DNA of 37,537 nt from Nitrospinota bacterium. Lineage in GTDB: Bacteria > Nitrospinota > Nitrospinia > Nitrospinales > JACRGP01. This document shows positions 7,464-15,487 of this stretch, in pieces (the first letter of the stretch is position 1; each line of letters starts with the position of its first letter). The notes under the pieces are model-generated. The model did not search any database. It saw only the letters and a program-made list of their open reading frames with translations, and had not been told where the DNA came from. Location: the NCBI GenBank assembly GCA_016207065.1, contig JACQQK010000115.1, positions 1 through 37,537 on the forward strand. Reading direction: 5' to 3'. The position numbers were made by a program, and so were the translations under genes.

Positions 7464-10043
7464 TCATTCCGCCCGGACGGATTTCGCCGGTTCCAGGCGG
7501 GCCGCCAGCCGCGCCGGATACAAGCCCGCCAGAAAAGACGCCAGCCAGAACAACGCCGTCGCTCCCGCGATATAAGCGTAGGGGAAATGGACCTGGATGG
7601 TCCAGCCGAACGATTGCTTGTTGATCACGAAGATAAGGATGTAGGACACGGCGATCCCCGCGGTAAGGCCGATGGCCAGCCCGATCAGTCCCAAAATGCC
7701 CGCCTCGATCAACACGATCCGTTTCACCTGCGCCGCGAACGCCCCGGCGAACCGTAAAATGCCGATTTCGCGCTTGCGCTCGAGGACCAGGGAAACGAGC
7801 GTGTTGAAAAGGCCGAGGACCGCGACCCCGATGGCGATGATCTCCAGGGAGTAGGTGATGGCGAAGGTCTTGTCGAAAATCTCCAGGACCTCCTTTTTCA
7901 GTTCCGCATTGGAACGGACGAGAATTTTATGGTCGCGGCCCACGGTCCGCGCGATTTCCCCGCGCACGTCGTTCAACCGCGCCGGGTCGTCGAGGTAGAC
8001 CGCGAAGCTGTTGATGCTGGAGTCGTTGTAGTACTTGGTATAAGTCGCCCGGTCGAGGACGATGTAGCCGCGTTCCTGGGAGTAGTCGTAATAGACCCCT
8101 GCGATCTCCAGGTCCAGCTTGCCGTTGGGCGTGTCCAGAAGCAGACGGTCGCCGGGGTTTTTACGATGTTTGAGGGAAAAAGGCTCCGACACCAGCGCGC
8201 GGTTTTTCCCGGCCATCCATCGGTCGAGTTCCCGCGCGGGCGGGCCGGATTTGATGGCCAGGTTCCCGTATTGCGACAGGGTCTTGAAATCGCCGGAAGC
8301 CAGGATGGCGGGTTCGTCGTCGTAGGAGATATCGACGGCGCGGAAGAGGTCCACCCCGGCCACGCCGGGGACCTCGCGGAGACCGGCGGTCGAGCTTTCG
8401 GGCAGGGCGTACTGGTAGTCGAGGCGCGCCCCGCCGGCCGCGCGCGCGAACAGGTCGGCGCGCAACGTCTGGCCGATCCACACGACGACCGTCTGCCGGA
8501 AGCTGTGGACCATGATCCCCATGCTGATCGCCATCATGAAGGCGATGGCGAGGGACGAAACCGAGATCGAATTTCTCCCCACGTTTTGGGCCAGGTTCAT
8601 GCAGGCCACCAAACCCTCCCCGCCGAACAACTTTTTGCAGGTCCCGCGCAGGCGGTCCCGGGCGGCGAGCAGGATGGACGGGGCCAGCAGGGAAAATCCC
8701 AGGATGAGCAGAAACACCGCGAAGAACCCGAAATAAGGGAAACGGCCGACCGGAGGGAACAGGCAGAAGATCCCCGCAAGCAGGACGGTCGATATCCCGG
8801 CCGCGGTCAAACGACGGTTGCCCCGGTAAACCTTGAGGTCGTAACTGCCCCTGCGCATGACCAGGGTCGGGGGAGTCGTCGCGGCGTCGTAAGCGGGGAT
8901 GATCGCGGACAGGAACGACAACCCCAGGCCCAGGAAAAAATACGGCCTGGCCTGGGTCCAATGAAAAGGCAGTTCCGCGACGTTGGCCGGGACGTACAGG
9001 TTGTTCACGGTGACGGCGACCGCTTTCAGCGCGAAGCGCGCGAAGTAGTAGCCGAGGCCGATTCCCAGGAGCGACCCGGCGGCTCCCACCACGCCCGCCT
9101 CCATGAAAAAGATCGCGGCGACCAGCCCGCGCCCGGCGCCCATGGCCCGCAGGACGCCGATCTCAGAACGGCGGCGGACCGCGGACAGCGCCACCATGTT
9201 GTAGATCAAGTAGAGGGCCACCAGCAGGGCGACGAACCCGAGGGCGGAGAGGTTGTATTGGAACGCCCTCAGCATTTTTTCCACCTGCTGGTTCTTGCGT
9301 TGCGGCCGGTCGACGCGCAGGAAGTCCGGAAGGGCCTGGGAAATCCGGCCCCGCACCCGGTCGAAGTCGCGGTCCTTGAGGAATGCCGCGTCGATGCGGT
9401 CAAGCTTGCCGATCTTGCCGAACGCCAGTTGCGCCGCGGCGATGTCCATCAACGCGAAGTTGCCGTTCAAGGCCTTGGCGAGGCCCTTGCTTTCGAGGAT
9501 GGCGTTGACGTTCAGGAGCTTTTCGGAGCCGTTGATCGCGAGCCGGATTTTGTCCCCCGGCTTGAAATGCGTTCCGGGAATGAATTTCTCGGGCAGGATG
9601 ACGCCCGCGGGGTCCAGGACCAGGGGAATGAAACCTTTGAGGTCCCGCCCGGCGGTTTTCAGGGAAAAGTCGCGGATGCCCGTGTCTTGAAGCAGGTCGA
9701 CGCCCAGGATCTCCACCGTCTCGCCGGTCTCCGGTTCCACGCCGTGCCCTTCGATGACGGGATAAACCTTGATCCATTCGCGGAACCGCAGGAGGTCGGC
9801 GAAATATTTTTCGTCGAAAGCCAGTCCCTCCGCGTGGACGACCGCGTCGGCCCGGCCGACCACGAGGTCGACGCTTTCCTTGAAGGAGGCCATGGTCTGC
9901 CGGTTGGCGAGTTGAATGCTCAGGAAGACCGAGACGCCCACGGCCACGCCGAATACCGCGATGCCTGCGCGGAAGGGGTCCCGCAAAATGGGACGGATGA
10001 CGAGCGCCCCGAAAAGGTCTTTAAAAAGGCTCAGGAATTTCAT
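7464..10043 (-). CDS. ABC transporter permease, MacB/FtsX type (859 aa)
   Basis: Two FtsX-like cores (RRRSEIGVLRAMGAGRGLVAAIFFMEAGVVGAAGSLLGIGLGYYFAR and LERKREIGILRFAGAFAAQVKRIVLIEAGILGLIGLAIGLTAG) flanking periplasmic domains. Confidence 0.88.
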   Translation of the reverse strand: MKFLSLFKDLFGALVIRPILRDPFRAGIAVFGVAVGVSVFLSIQLANRQTMASFKESVDLVVGRADAVVHAEGLAFDEKYFADLLRFREWIKVYPVIEGHGVEPETGETVEILGVDLLQDTGIRDFSLKTAGRDLKGFIPLVLDPAGVILPEKFIPGTHFKPGDKIRLAINGSEKLLNVNAILESKGLAKALNGNFALMDIAAAQLAFGKIGKLDRIDAAFLKDRDFDRVRGRISQALPDFLRVDRPQRKNQQVEKMLRAFQYNLSALGFVALLVALYLIYNMVALSAVRRRSEIGVLRAMGAGRGLVAAIFFMEAGVVGAAGSLLGIGLGYYFARFALKAVAVTVNNLYVPANVAELPFHWTQARPYFFLGLGLSFLSAIIPAYDAATTPPTLVMRRGSYDLKVYRGNRRLTAAGISTVLLAGIFCLFPPVGRFPYFGFFAVFLLILGFSLLAPSILLAARDRLRGTCKKLFGGEGLVACMNLAQNVGRNSISVSSLAIAFMMAISMGIMVHSFRQTVVVWIGQTLRADLFARAAGGARLDYQYALPESSTAGLREVPGVAGVDLFRAVDISYDDEPAILASGDFKTLSQYGNLAIKSGPPARELDRWMAGKNRALVSEPFSLKHRKNPGDRLLLDTPNGKLDLEIAGVYYDYSQERGYIVLDRATYTKYYNDSSINSFAVYLDDPARLNDVRGEIARTVGRDHKILVRSNAELKKEVLEIFDKTFAITYSLEIIAIGVAVLGLFNTLVSLVLERKREIGILRFAGAFAAQVKRIVLIEAGILGLIGLAIGLTAGIAVSYILIFVINKQSFGWTIQVHFPYAYIAGATALFWLASFLAGLYPARLAARLEPAKSVRAE

Positions 10044-10148
10044 GGGCAGGCGGCGGAGCCGGGAAAATACGCGACACGGGAAGCTCCTGTTGATATCATG
10101 TGGGCGGGAAGACGGCCCAAGGGCGCCCGCCCGGAACCGGAGTCAATC

Positions 10149-10952
10149 ATGGAAAACGCGTCGATCATGATGGAACAGATCATGGAAATCGCCCGCGGGG
10201 CGGGAAAGATCCTCCTGGGCTATTACCGCTCCGGCGATCTGGGCGTGACAATCAAGGAAGACTTGTCCCCAGTGACCCAGGCCGACATCGCTTCCAACGA
10301 TTATATATGCGAATCCCTGGAAAAAAGTTTTAAAGTTTCGACCGTGTCCGAGGAGTCCGAGGTCGCCTACGAGGAACGGAAGGACTGGGAGGAGTTTTTC
10401 CTGATCGACCCTCTGGACGGCACGAAGGACTTCATCGCCGGGAACGACGAGTTCACGATCAATATTGCGTTGATAAAAGACCGGCGGCCCGTTTTGGGGG
10501 CGATTTACGTCCCCGCCCTCGACGAGCTGTTTTACGGGGAGGAAGGCAAGGGGGCTTATTATCTGCGGGCCGGGGACGGGCCCGTCCGTCTGCCCATGTA
10601 CCGTCTCGCCGAATACACCATCGCCCGAAGCTGGCATCACGATTCCCCGGCGATCGAGCGGTTCGCGCGCCTGAATGCCATCGCGCAAAGCCGCACCATG
10701 AGTTCGGCCATCCGTTTTCCCCGGCTGGCGCAGGGGGTCGTGAACGTCTATGCCGGGCTCAACCGCTCCAAGGAATGGGACACGGCCGCGGGACATGTCC
10801 TCGGCAAGGAAAGCGGTTGCCGTATCGTGGACCTCGCGACCCGGGCCGAGCCCGTCTACAACAAGCCCGACATCGAGAACAACCCGTTCGTCGCCTGTTC
10901 GGGCGATGTGGACCTGGATAAGCTGGTCTTCCCCGAAGATGCCGGCGAATGA
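10149..10952 (+). CDS. 3'(2'),5'-bisphosphate nucleotidase / inositol monophosphatase family (CysQ-like)
   Basis: MENASIMMEQIMEIARGAGKILLGYYRSGDLGVTIKEDLSPVTQADIASNDYI, EESEVAYEER, FLIDPLDGTKDFI, EWDTAAGHVL. ATG 10149 is in frame within the long 7929 ORF, whose 5' part is antisense to the permease. Confidence 0.9.
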   Translation: MENASIMMEQIMEIARGAGKILLGYYRSGDLGVTIKEDLSPVTQADIASNDYICESLEKSFKVSTVSEESEVAYEERKDWEEFFLIDPLDGTKDFIAGNDEFTINIALIKDRRPVLGAIYVPALDELFYGEEGKGAYYLRAGDGPVRLPMYRLAEYTIARSWHHDSPAIERFARLNAIAQSRTMSSAIRFPRLAQGVVNVYAGLNRSKEWDTAAGHVLGKESGCRIVDLATRAEPVYNKPDIENNPFVACSGDVDLDKLVFPEDAGE

Positions 10953-11005
10953 CCGTCCCCAGCGCGGCGCTGGACCCAACGGGCTCGATCCGGATGGCGG
11001 ACAAA

Positions 11006-11062
11006 CGCCGCCTCGGCGCCAGCGCGAGGCGGAATTATCCGCGGCGATACGCCGCTGGCCGG
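11006..11062 (+). repeat. Family A repeat, copy 4
   Basis: CGCCGCCTCGGCGCCAGCGCGAGGCGGAATTATCCGCGGCGATACGCCGCTGGCCGG. Confidence 0.75.
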
Positions 11063-11066
11063 ACGG

Positions 11067-11615
11067 TCAGCGTTTTTGCGGGTGTTTGAACTGGTAGTAA
11101 CGGAAACCTCCCGCCATCGCCATAACGCTCGTCACCAGGAAAATCGCCAGCCCGCCCGCCGCGACGCAGGCCAGGGAAAGCGGGACATTCTCCAACAACC
11201 AACTGACGATTTCATGAAGCCCATACCAGGACTCGGGTTTTTGAAGCCAGGCCTGGAGGGCCGACCCTTCGAAAAAGTAGTCGAACAAGGCCAGCAGGGG
11301 CAGTTGGGACCAAACCCCGTCTCTCAACCAGAGAACGGCCTGATAGGCCGTCACGCCGATGCCGGAAAGAAAGACCATGCCTGACAGGAACAAAGCCGTC
11401 GCGCTCATCCCGCCGAAGATAAAATCCAGCGCCGAGAGTTTCCCGTAAAAGCCTCGCGTTTCTTCCATGGTTTTGGCAAACGCTTTTTCAGCGAGGATTT
11501 CGAAAGTCTTTTTCATCCCCCAAAGGTAGTTTCCGGCGTTGTCGAGAAAAGCGAGAATTTGTTCGGCCCTTTGGGCCCCCGTATTTTCAAAATCCGTGTT
11601 TTTGCTTGCCGTCAT
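11067..11615 (-). CDS. Uncharacterized membrane protein (about 2-3 predicted TM segments)
   Basis: MTASKNTDFENTGAQRAEQILAFLDN...; hydrophobic segments GGMSATALFLSGMVFLSGIGVTAY and LACVAAGGLAIFLVTSVMAMAGG; AAGGAGGGAG RBS upstream of 11615. Confidence 0.7.
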   Translation of the reverse strand: MTASKNTDFENTGAQRAEQILAFLDNAGNYLWGMKKTFEILAEKAFAKTMEETRGFYGKLSALDFIFGGMSATALFLSGMVFLSGIGVTAYQAVLWLRDGVWSQLPLLALFDYFFEGSALQAWLQKPESWYGLHEIVSWLLENVPLSLACVAAGGLAIFLVTSVMAMAGGFRYYQFKHPQKR

Positions 11616-11690
11616 GATTTTTTCTCCCTCCTTTGAAGGTTCCATTCCACGGAACGGTTAAATGTGAACGTCCTCTTCATCTTCATTGTA

Positions 11691-12674
11691 TCAATTCTCC
11701 CGGGCGATTTGGGGCCGACCCTCCCCGGCTAGAGGAACCCGGGTTGTTTCGGTTTCCGATTCGCCGTTTTCCGGGATGGACAGGCTCGGCCCTTTCCCAA
11801 AAAAGAAATAATCCTTGATGTTGACCAGGGCGAGGGTCGCGGCGACGGCCCCGGCAAGGACGGTGACGGCTTTTAATTCTCCCATGAGCAAAAACACGTT
11901 CAGCCACGCGGCCATGAAAATGAAATAAACGAGCCCGGAGAAGAGCACGAAGGTCCCGCCGATGAACGCCATTTTCGCCCGGCTCCGCGTGTGGACCAGC
12001 AGGCTCAACAGAAACAACAGGACGAAAAAGGCGCAGGGATTGAACGCGTCCATCCCGGCGACGATCAGGGGCAGGGCCGGAAGAGAGAGCGCGGAAGGGT
12101 CGATCTGTCCCATGAAGGGCAGGACAAGCGGAGTTTTTCCCGCGTCCGGCAGAGGTTTCCCCGACCCGGATGAAACGTTCGCGAGGAGGTTTTGCCTGCA
12201 GACGAGGAGTTGGTTTTTCAGAAAAACGCCGGCGTTGCGCTCGTCGTCATACCCGGCGTGAAGACGTTCGCAGAACAGGAAGGCGGGGACGGATTTCGCT
12301 TTCTCCCCAAGGGCCGAGGCGATTTTCAGATACAGTTCGGCGTTTTCGCGCGACTCGCCAAGTTCGAGGGAGTGGACGGCGAGCCAGGGATACGCGGACC
12401 GGAGGGACTCGACGAAAGGCTTGGCGCGCAGGCAGTGCGGACATTTGCCCGACCAGAAAAAATACAAATGGATTTTCGTCCCCTCTTCCGGCGAGGCGGC
12501 GTACCACCCTTCCCAGCCGGGCGGTTTGCCCTCCGGGAGAGGAAGTCCGGCGGCTTCCGCGCCGGGAACGGCCGGCGCGGGGAACCACGACAGCATTCCC
12601 GCAAGGAGCGCCGCGATAAGAAACGGGACTTGGCGGAGGAAACCGCCGGACAAAAAAACGGGGGAACTGGACAT
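11691..12674 (-). CDS. Thioredoxin-fold (CPHC) protein fused to one CcdA-like transmembrane half
   Basis: FFWSGKCPHCLRAKPFVESL active-site motif; GMDAFNPCAFFVLLFLLSLLVHTRSRAKMAFIGGTFVLFSGLVYFIFMAAWLNVFLLMG membrane region; signal peptide. Confidence 0.8.
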   Translation of the reverse strand: MSSSPVFLSGGFLRQVPFLIAALLAGMLSWFPAPAVPGAEAAGLPLPEGKPPGWEGWYAASPEEGTKIHLYFFWSGKCPHCLRAKPFVESLRSAYPWLAVHSLELGESRENAELYLKIASALGEKAKSVPAFLFCERLHAGYDDERNAGVFLKNQLLVCRQNLLANVSSGSGKPLPDAGKTPLVLPFMGQIDPSALSLPALPLIVAGMDAFNPCAFFVLLFLLSLLVHTRSRAKMAFIGGTFVLFSGLVYFIFMAAWLNVFLLMGELKAVTVLAGAVAATLALVNIKDYFFFGKGPSLSIPENGESETETTRVPLAGEGRPQIAREN

Positions 12675-12774
12675 GGAATTCTCCTGATGGAGAAAACTCC
12701 AGACGCCTACGACGGGTTTTCAACCCGAAAGAGCCAGACCCAAGGACAGATGCGCGCGTCGGCCGGACGCGTCG

Positions 12775-13158
12775 TCATGGCATATCGCCAAACACCTTCA
12801 TTTTCATGGCGCGGGTGGAACCGTTGGGATATGTGACCTTGCCGTCCACCAGCATATTATGAAGAAACTTGCCCTCCTGGACCGTCCCGTCTTGGAACCG
12901 CTTGGTCCCGTTGACCAGCATGTTGTTCTTAAACCAGCCTTCGAAGACGTCGCCGTTGGGGAAAACGGCTTTCCCCTTGATCAGTTCGCCGTTCCAAAAG
13001 CGGCCCTCCATGCTTCCGGCGCTGTCCTTGAGGACCAACTTTCCCTCGCCGCCGACGCAATCGCCTTCGACGCAAACGTATTCCGCCCGCGCCTCGCCGC
13101 ATAGCAGGATAACGGCGGCGATCAATTGAACAAGGGTTAGCGCCATGATGTGTCTCAT
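12775..13158 (-). CDS. Secreted MORN-repeat protein
   Basis: Signal peptide MRHIMALTLVQLIAAVILLCGEARA; repeats GKAVFPNGDVFEGWFKNNMLVNG / GTKRFQDGTVQEGKFLHNMLVDG / GKVTYPNG. Confidence 0.82.
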   Translation of the reverse strand: MRHIMALTLVQLIAAVILLCGEARAEYVCVEGDCVGGEGKLVLKDSAGSMEGRFWNGELIKGKAVFPNGDVFEGWFKNNMLVNGTKRFQDGTVQEGKFLHNMLVDGKVTYPNGSTRAMKMKVFGDMP

Positions 13159-13272
13159 CCGGTTCTCCAAGTTGGGTATGAAGACATCATAATCGAGTTC
13201 ATCCGGCGAGGCAAACATTAAAGGTCCGGGGCGCCGTAGTGATGACCCTTCGCGACCGCCGGAACGCGATTT

Positions 13273-13320
13273 CCGCCTCGGCGTCAGCCGGGGGCGGCGT
13301 CAAGTCCAGCGGCACGCTGG
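13273..13320 (+). repeat. Family A repeat, copy 5, with an extra half-copy at 13401-13420
   Basis: CCGCCTCGGCGTCAGCCGGGGGCGGCGTCAAGTCCAGCGGCACGCTGG; GGGTCCAGCGGCACGCTGGG at 13401. Confidence 0.8.
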
Positions 13321-13483
13321 ACGGAGAGCCTCCGCCGGCTATCAGCTCGACTCGGATTGCCGTCGATGATCGCTTGAGCGCGGAGCAAGCCCGGCCTGTT
13401 GGGTCCAGCGGCACGCTGGGATTGCCAATCGGTCGCGCCTCTGCTATTTTAGGTTCAAAAAAAGCCCAAACGGAAGGAAACGT

Positions 13484-14284
13484 ATGTTACTCGCAATCGA
13501 CGTCGGCAACTCGAACAACGTGATCGGTCTGTTTCTCGACGATAAACTCTTGACCCACTGGCGCATCCGCACCGAGTGGAACCGGACGGCGGATGAATAC
13601 TGGGTCCTGATCAAGGAGTTCATCATGTTGAACAAGGCCGACGCCGAGACGATCGACGCCATCGTGATTTCCTGCGTGGTCCCTCCCTTGATCCCCATTC
13701 TGGAGGAGATGTCGCGCAAGTATTTTTCCTGCGTCCCGCTGATCGTGGGGCCGGGGATCAAGACCGGCCTTCCCATCCTGTACCGCAACCCGGCGGAGGT
13801 GGGGGCCGACCGCATCGTCAACGCCGTGGCGGGTTTTGAGAAATACGGAGGCCCCTTGATCATCGTCGATTTCGGCACGGCCACCACCTTCGACGCCGTG
13901 TCCAAAAAGGGCGAGTACCTGGGCGGGGCGATTTTCCCCGGCGTCCAGATTTCCCTCGAGGCGTTGTTCAGAAACACCGCGAAGCTTCCCAGGGTGGATT
14001 TGACCGCGCCGGGGCAGGCGATAGGCAAGTCCACGGTGGAGAGCATCCAGTCCGGAGCGGTTTACGGGTTTGTGGGGATGATCGATTCGATGGTCGCGCG
14101 GTTCCGCGACGAGTTGGGGCAGAAGGCCCGCGCCATCGCCACGGGGGGCAACGGCCAGTTGATCGCTTCCAAGACGGAAACCATCGAGATCTTCGACCCG
14201 TTCCTGACCCTCGAGGGGTTGCGTATTTTATACGAAAAAAACCGGCCGTCCGCTCATGGGAAAAAACCCGACACGGCGGCTTGA
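13484..14284 (+). CDS. coaX: Type III pantothenate kinase
   Basis: MLLAIDVGNSNNVIGLF, GADRIVNAVAGFEKYGGPLIIVDFGTATTFDAVS, LGGAIFPGVQIS, ATGGNGQLIA. Confidence 0.96.
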   Translation: MLLAIDVGNSNNVIGLFLDDKLLTHWRIRTEWNRTADEYWVLIKEFIMLNKADAETIDAIVISCVVPPLIPILEEMSRKYFSCVPLIVGPGIKTGLPILYRNPAEVGADRIVNAVAGFEKYGGPLIIVDFGTATTFDAVSKKGEYLGGAIFPGVQISLEALFRNTAKLPRVDLTAPGQAIGKSTVESIQSGAVYGFVGMIDSMVARFRDELGQKARAIATGGNGQLIASKTETIEIFDPFLTLEGLRILYEKNRPSAHGKKPDTAA

Positions 14285-14369
14285 TCGTCCGCGCGCCGGA
14301 ACGCGTTTTGCCGGCGGACGTTCCGTCCGTCCGGGAAGGACGGTTTCCCTGGAGTCGGGAGAAAAACAA

Positions 14370-14450
14370 CGCCGGCTTTCCTTCCTGGGGGAGAGAGTTT
14401 CAACTCAGGAATGGGAGGAGGCCTGAGTAAGAAATTCGGGAAAGCCGGCG
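14370..14450 (-). terminator. Large stem-loop, candidate terminator of the TusA-like gene
   Basis: 12-bp inverted repeat CGCCGGCTTTCC/GGAAAGCCGGCG; on the minus strand followed by TTGTTTTTCTC. Confidence 0.5.
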
Positions 14451-14468
14451 CTTGGGAGAAGGGCCGGG

Positions 14469-14717
14469 TTATTTCCTCGTTTTCGGCGCGTCTTTCTTGA
14501 TGAACAGCCGCGTCATCCGGTAGTCTTCGTCGATGTCCGAGGTTTTATATCCTTTGGACGAGGCCCACCTTTTAAAGTCGTCCGTAAAATTCTTTTTCTT
14601 GTCCAGGATGATTTCGAGGATGCCGTTCCTGTCGATGTCCCGGCACGCTTTGCTCGCCAGGTCCATGGCGTTGAAGAAGGAAAGACCGCGGATGTCCAAT
14701 GTCTTGAAAAATGTCAT
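14469..14717 (-). CDS. TusA/SirA-like small protein lacking the catalytic CPxP cysteine
   Basis: KTLDIRGLSFFNAMDLASKACRDIDRNGILEIILDKKKNFTDDFKRWASSKGYKTSDIDEDYRMTRLFIKK matches the TusA layout (LDxRGLxCPxPVxxxxKxLxxxxxGxxLEIxxD), but FFNA replaces CPxP; GGAGGT RBS. Confidence 0.65.
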   Translation of the reverse strand: MTFFKTLDIRGLSFFNAMDLASKACRDIDRNGILEIILDKKKNFTDDFKRWASSKGYKTSDIDEDYRMTRLFIKKDAPKTRK

Positions 14718-15050
14718 GATGCGAAATACCTCCGTTGCGGGATTGAAAGGGCAAGGGAAACGGTCCAAATATTTCCGCTCATTTTAAAGAGCGAAGATTA
14801 AACGGAAGTTAATGGTTTATTAAAGTATTTTAATTTTTCAGGTCATTTATGTGTATGTTCGGGCAACATAAATGGCTTGAGGAACGCTTTTGTCTTTGCG
14901 GGAAAACATGCTAGCTGATTGTTTTTATTGGTTTTAATTTTTGTTTGTTTTTCGCCGGGGTTTAAATATTTGAGAACGCCCGGGTTCCCTTGTAAAATTA
15001 GGATGTTTCCCGGAAATTACGCGCCGCCGTGGCGATCGCCGGAAAAAGGT

Positions 15051-15106
15051 TCCCGCCCCGGCGTCAGCGCGAGGCGGCGTTGGATCCAAACGGCGCGTTG
15101 GCCGGG
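15051..15106 (+). repeat. Family A repeat, copy 6
   Basis: TCCCGCCCCGGCGTCAGCGCGAGGCGGCGTTGGATCCAAACGGCGCGTTGGCCGGG. Confidence 0.8.
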
Positions 15107-15133
15107 CAAGCGTTTTTCAGGAGGATTGCGATC

Positions 15134-15430
15134 ATGGAGTTTAATTTCGCCGACTTTGAGAAAGAGTTTAACGAGAGGTATAAAAAATACAAAAAACCGC
15201 CCGAGGAACTTGTGAAGAAATGGGAGGAGAACAGCAAAAAGTTCCGGGACGACCTGCTGGACGCGGAGTTTATCAAGGAAGTGGCCGCGACCGAAATCGA
15301 CGAGATGGAGTACAAATTGTTGCACACGGCCCTTTTGTCCATCATCCCCGATTTGCAGACGCAAATCGATTTGTTGCGGGAACGGATCGAGAAGCTCGAG
15401 TCTCAAAAAGGCGACAGGCCGCTCGAGTAG
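15134..15430 (+). CDS. Small charged, probably coiled-coil protein of unknown function
   Basis: MEFNFADFEKEFNERYKKYKKPPEELVKKWEENSKKFRDDLLDAEFIKEVAATEIDEMEYKLLHTALLSIIPDLQTQIDLLRERIEKLES; AGGAGG upstream of ATG 15134. Upstream part of the 15029 ORF is repeat-derived. Confidence 0.7.
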   Translation: MEFNFADFEKEFNERYKKYKKPPEELVKKWEENSKKFRDDLLDAEFIKEVAATEIDEMEYKLLHTALLSIIPDLQTQIDLLRERIEKLESQKGDRPLE

Positions 15431-15487
15431 CGCGCGGCATCCGCGGTCCTGACGACATTCGTTCGTCAAGTTTTAGAGGAATGAGCC

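Noticed and set aside
7929-10148. Very long plus-strand ORF upstream of the CysQ-like gene
   Set aside because: It is antisense to the FtsX-type permease and has a low-complexity Arg/Gly/Asp/Gln composition typical of GC-rich antisense frames; the real gene starts at ATG 10149.
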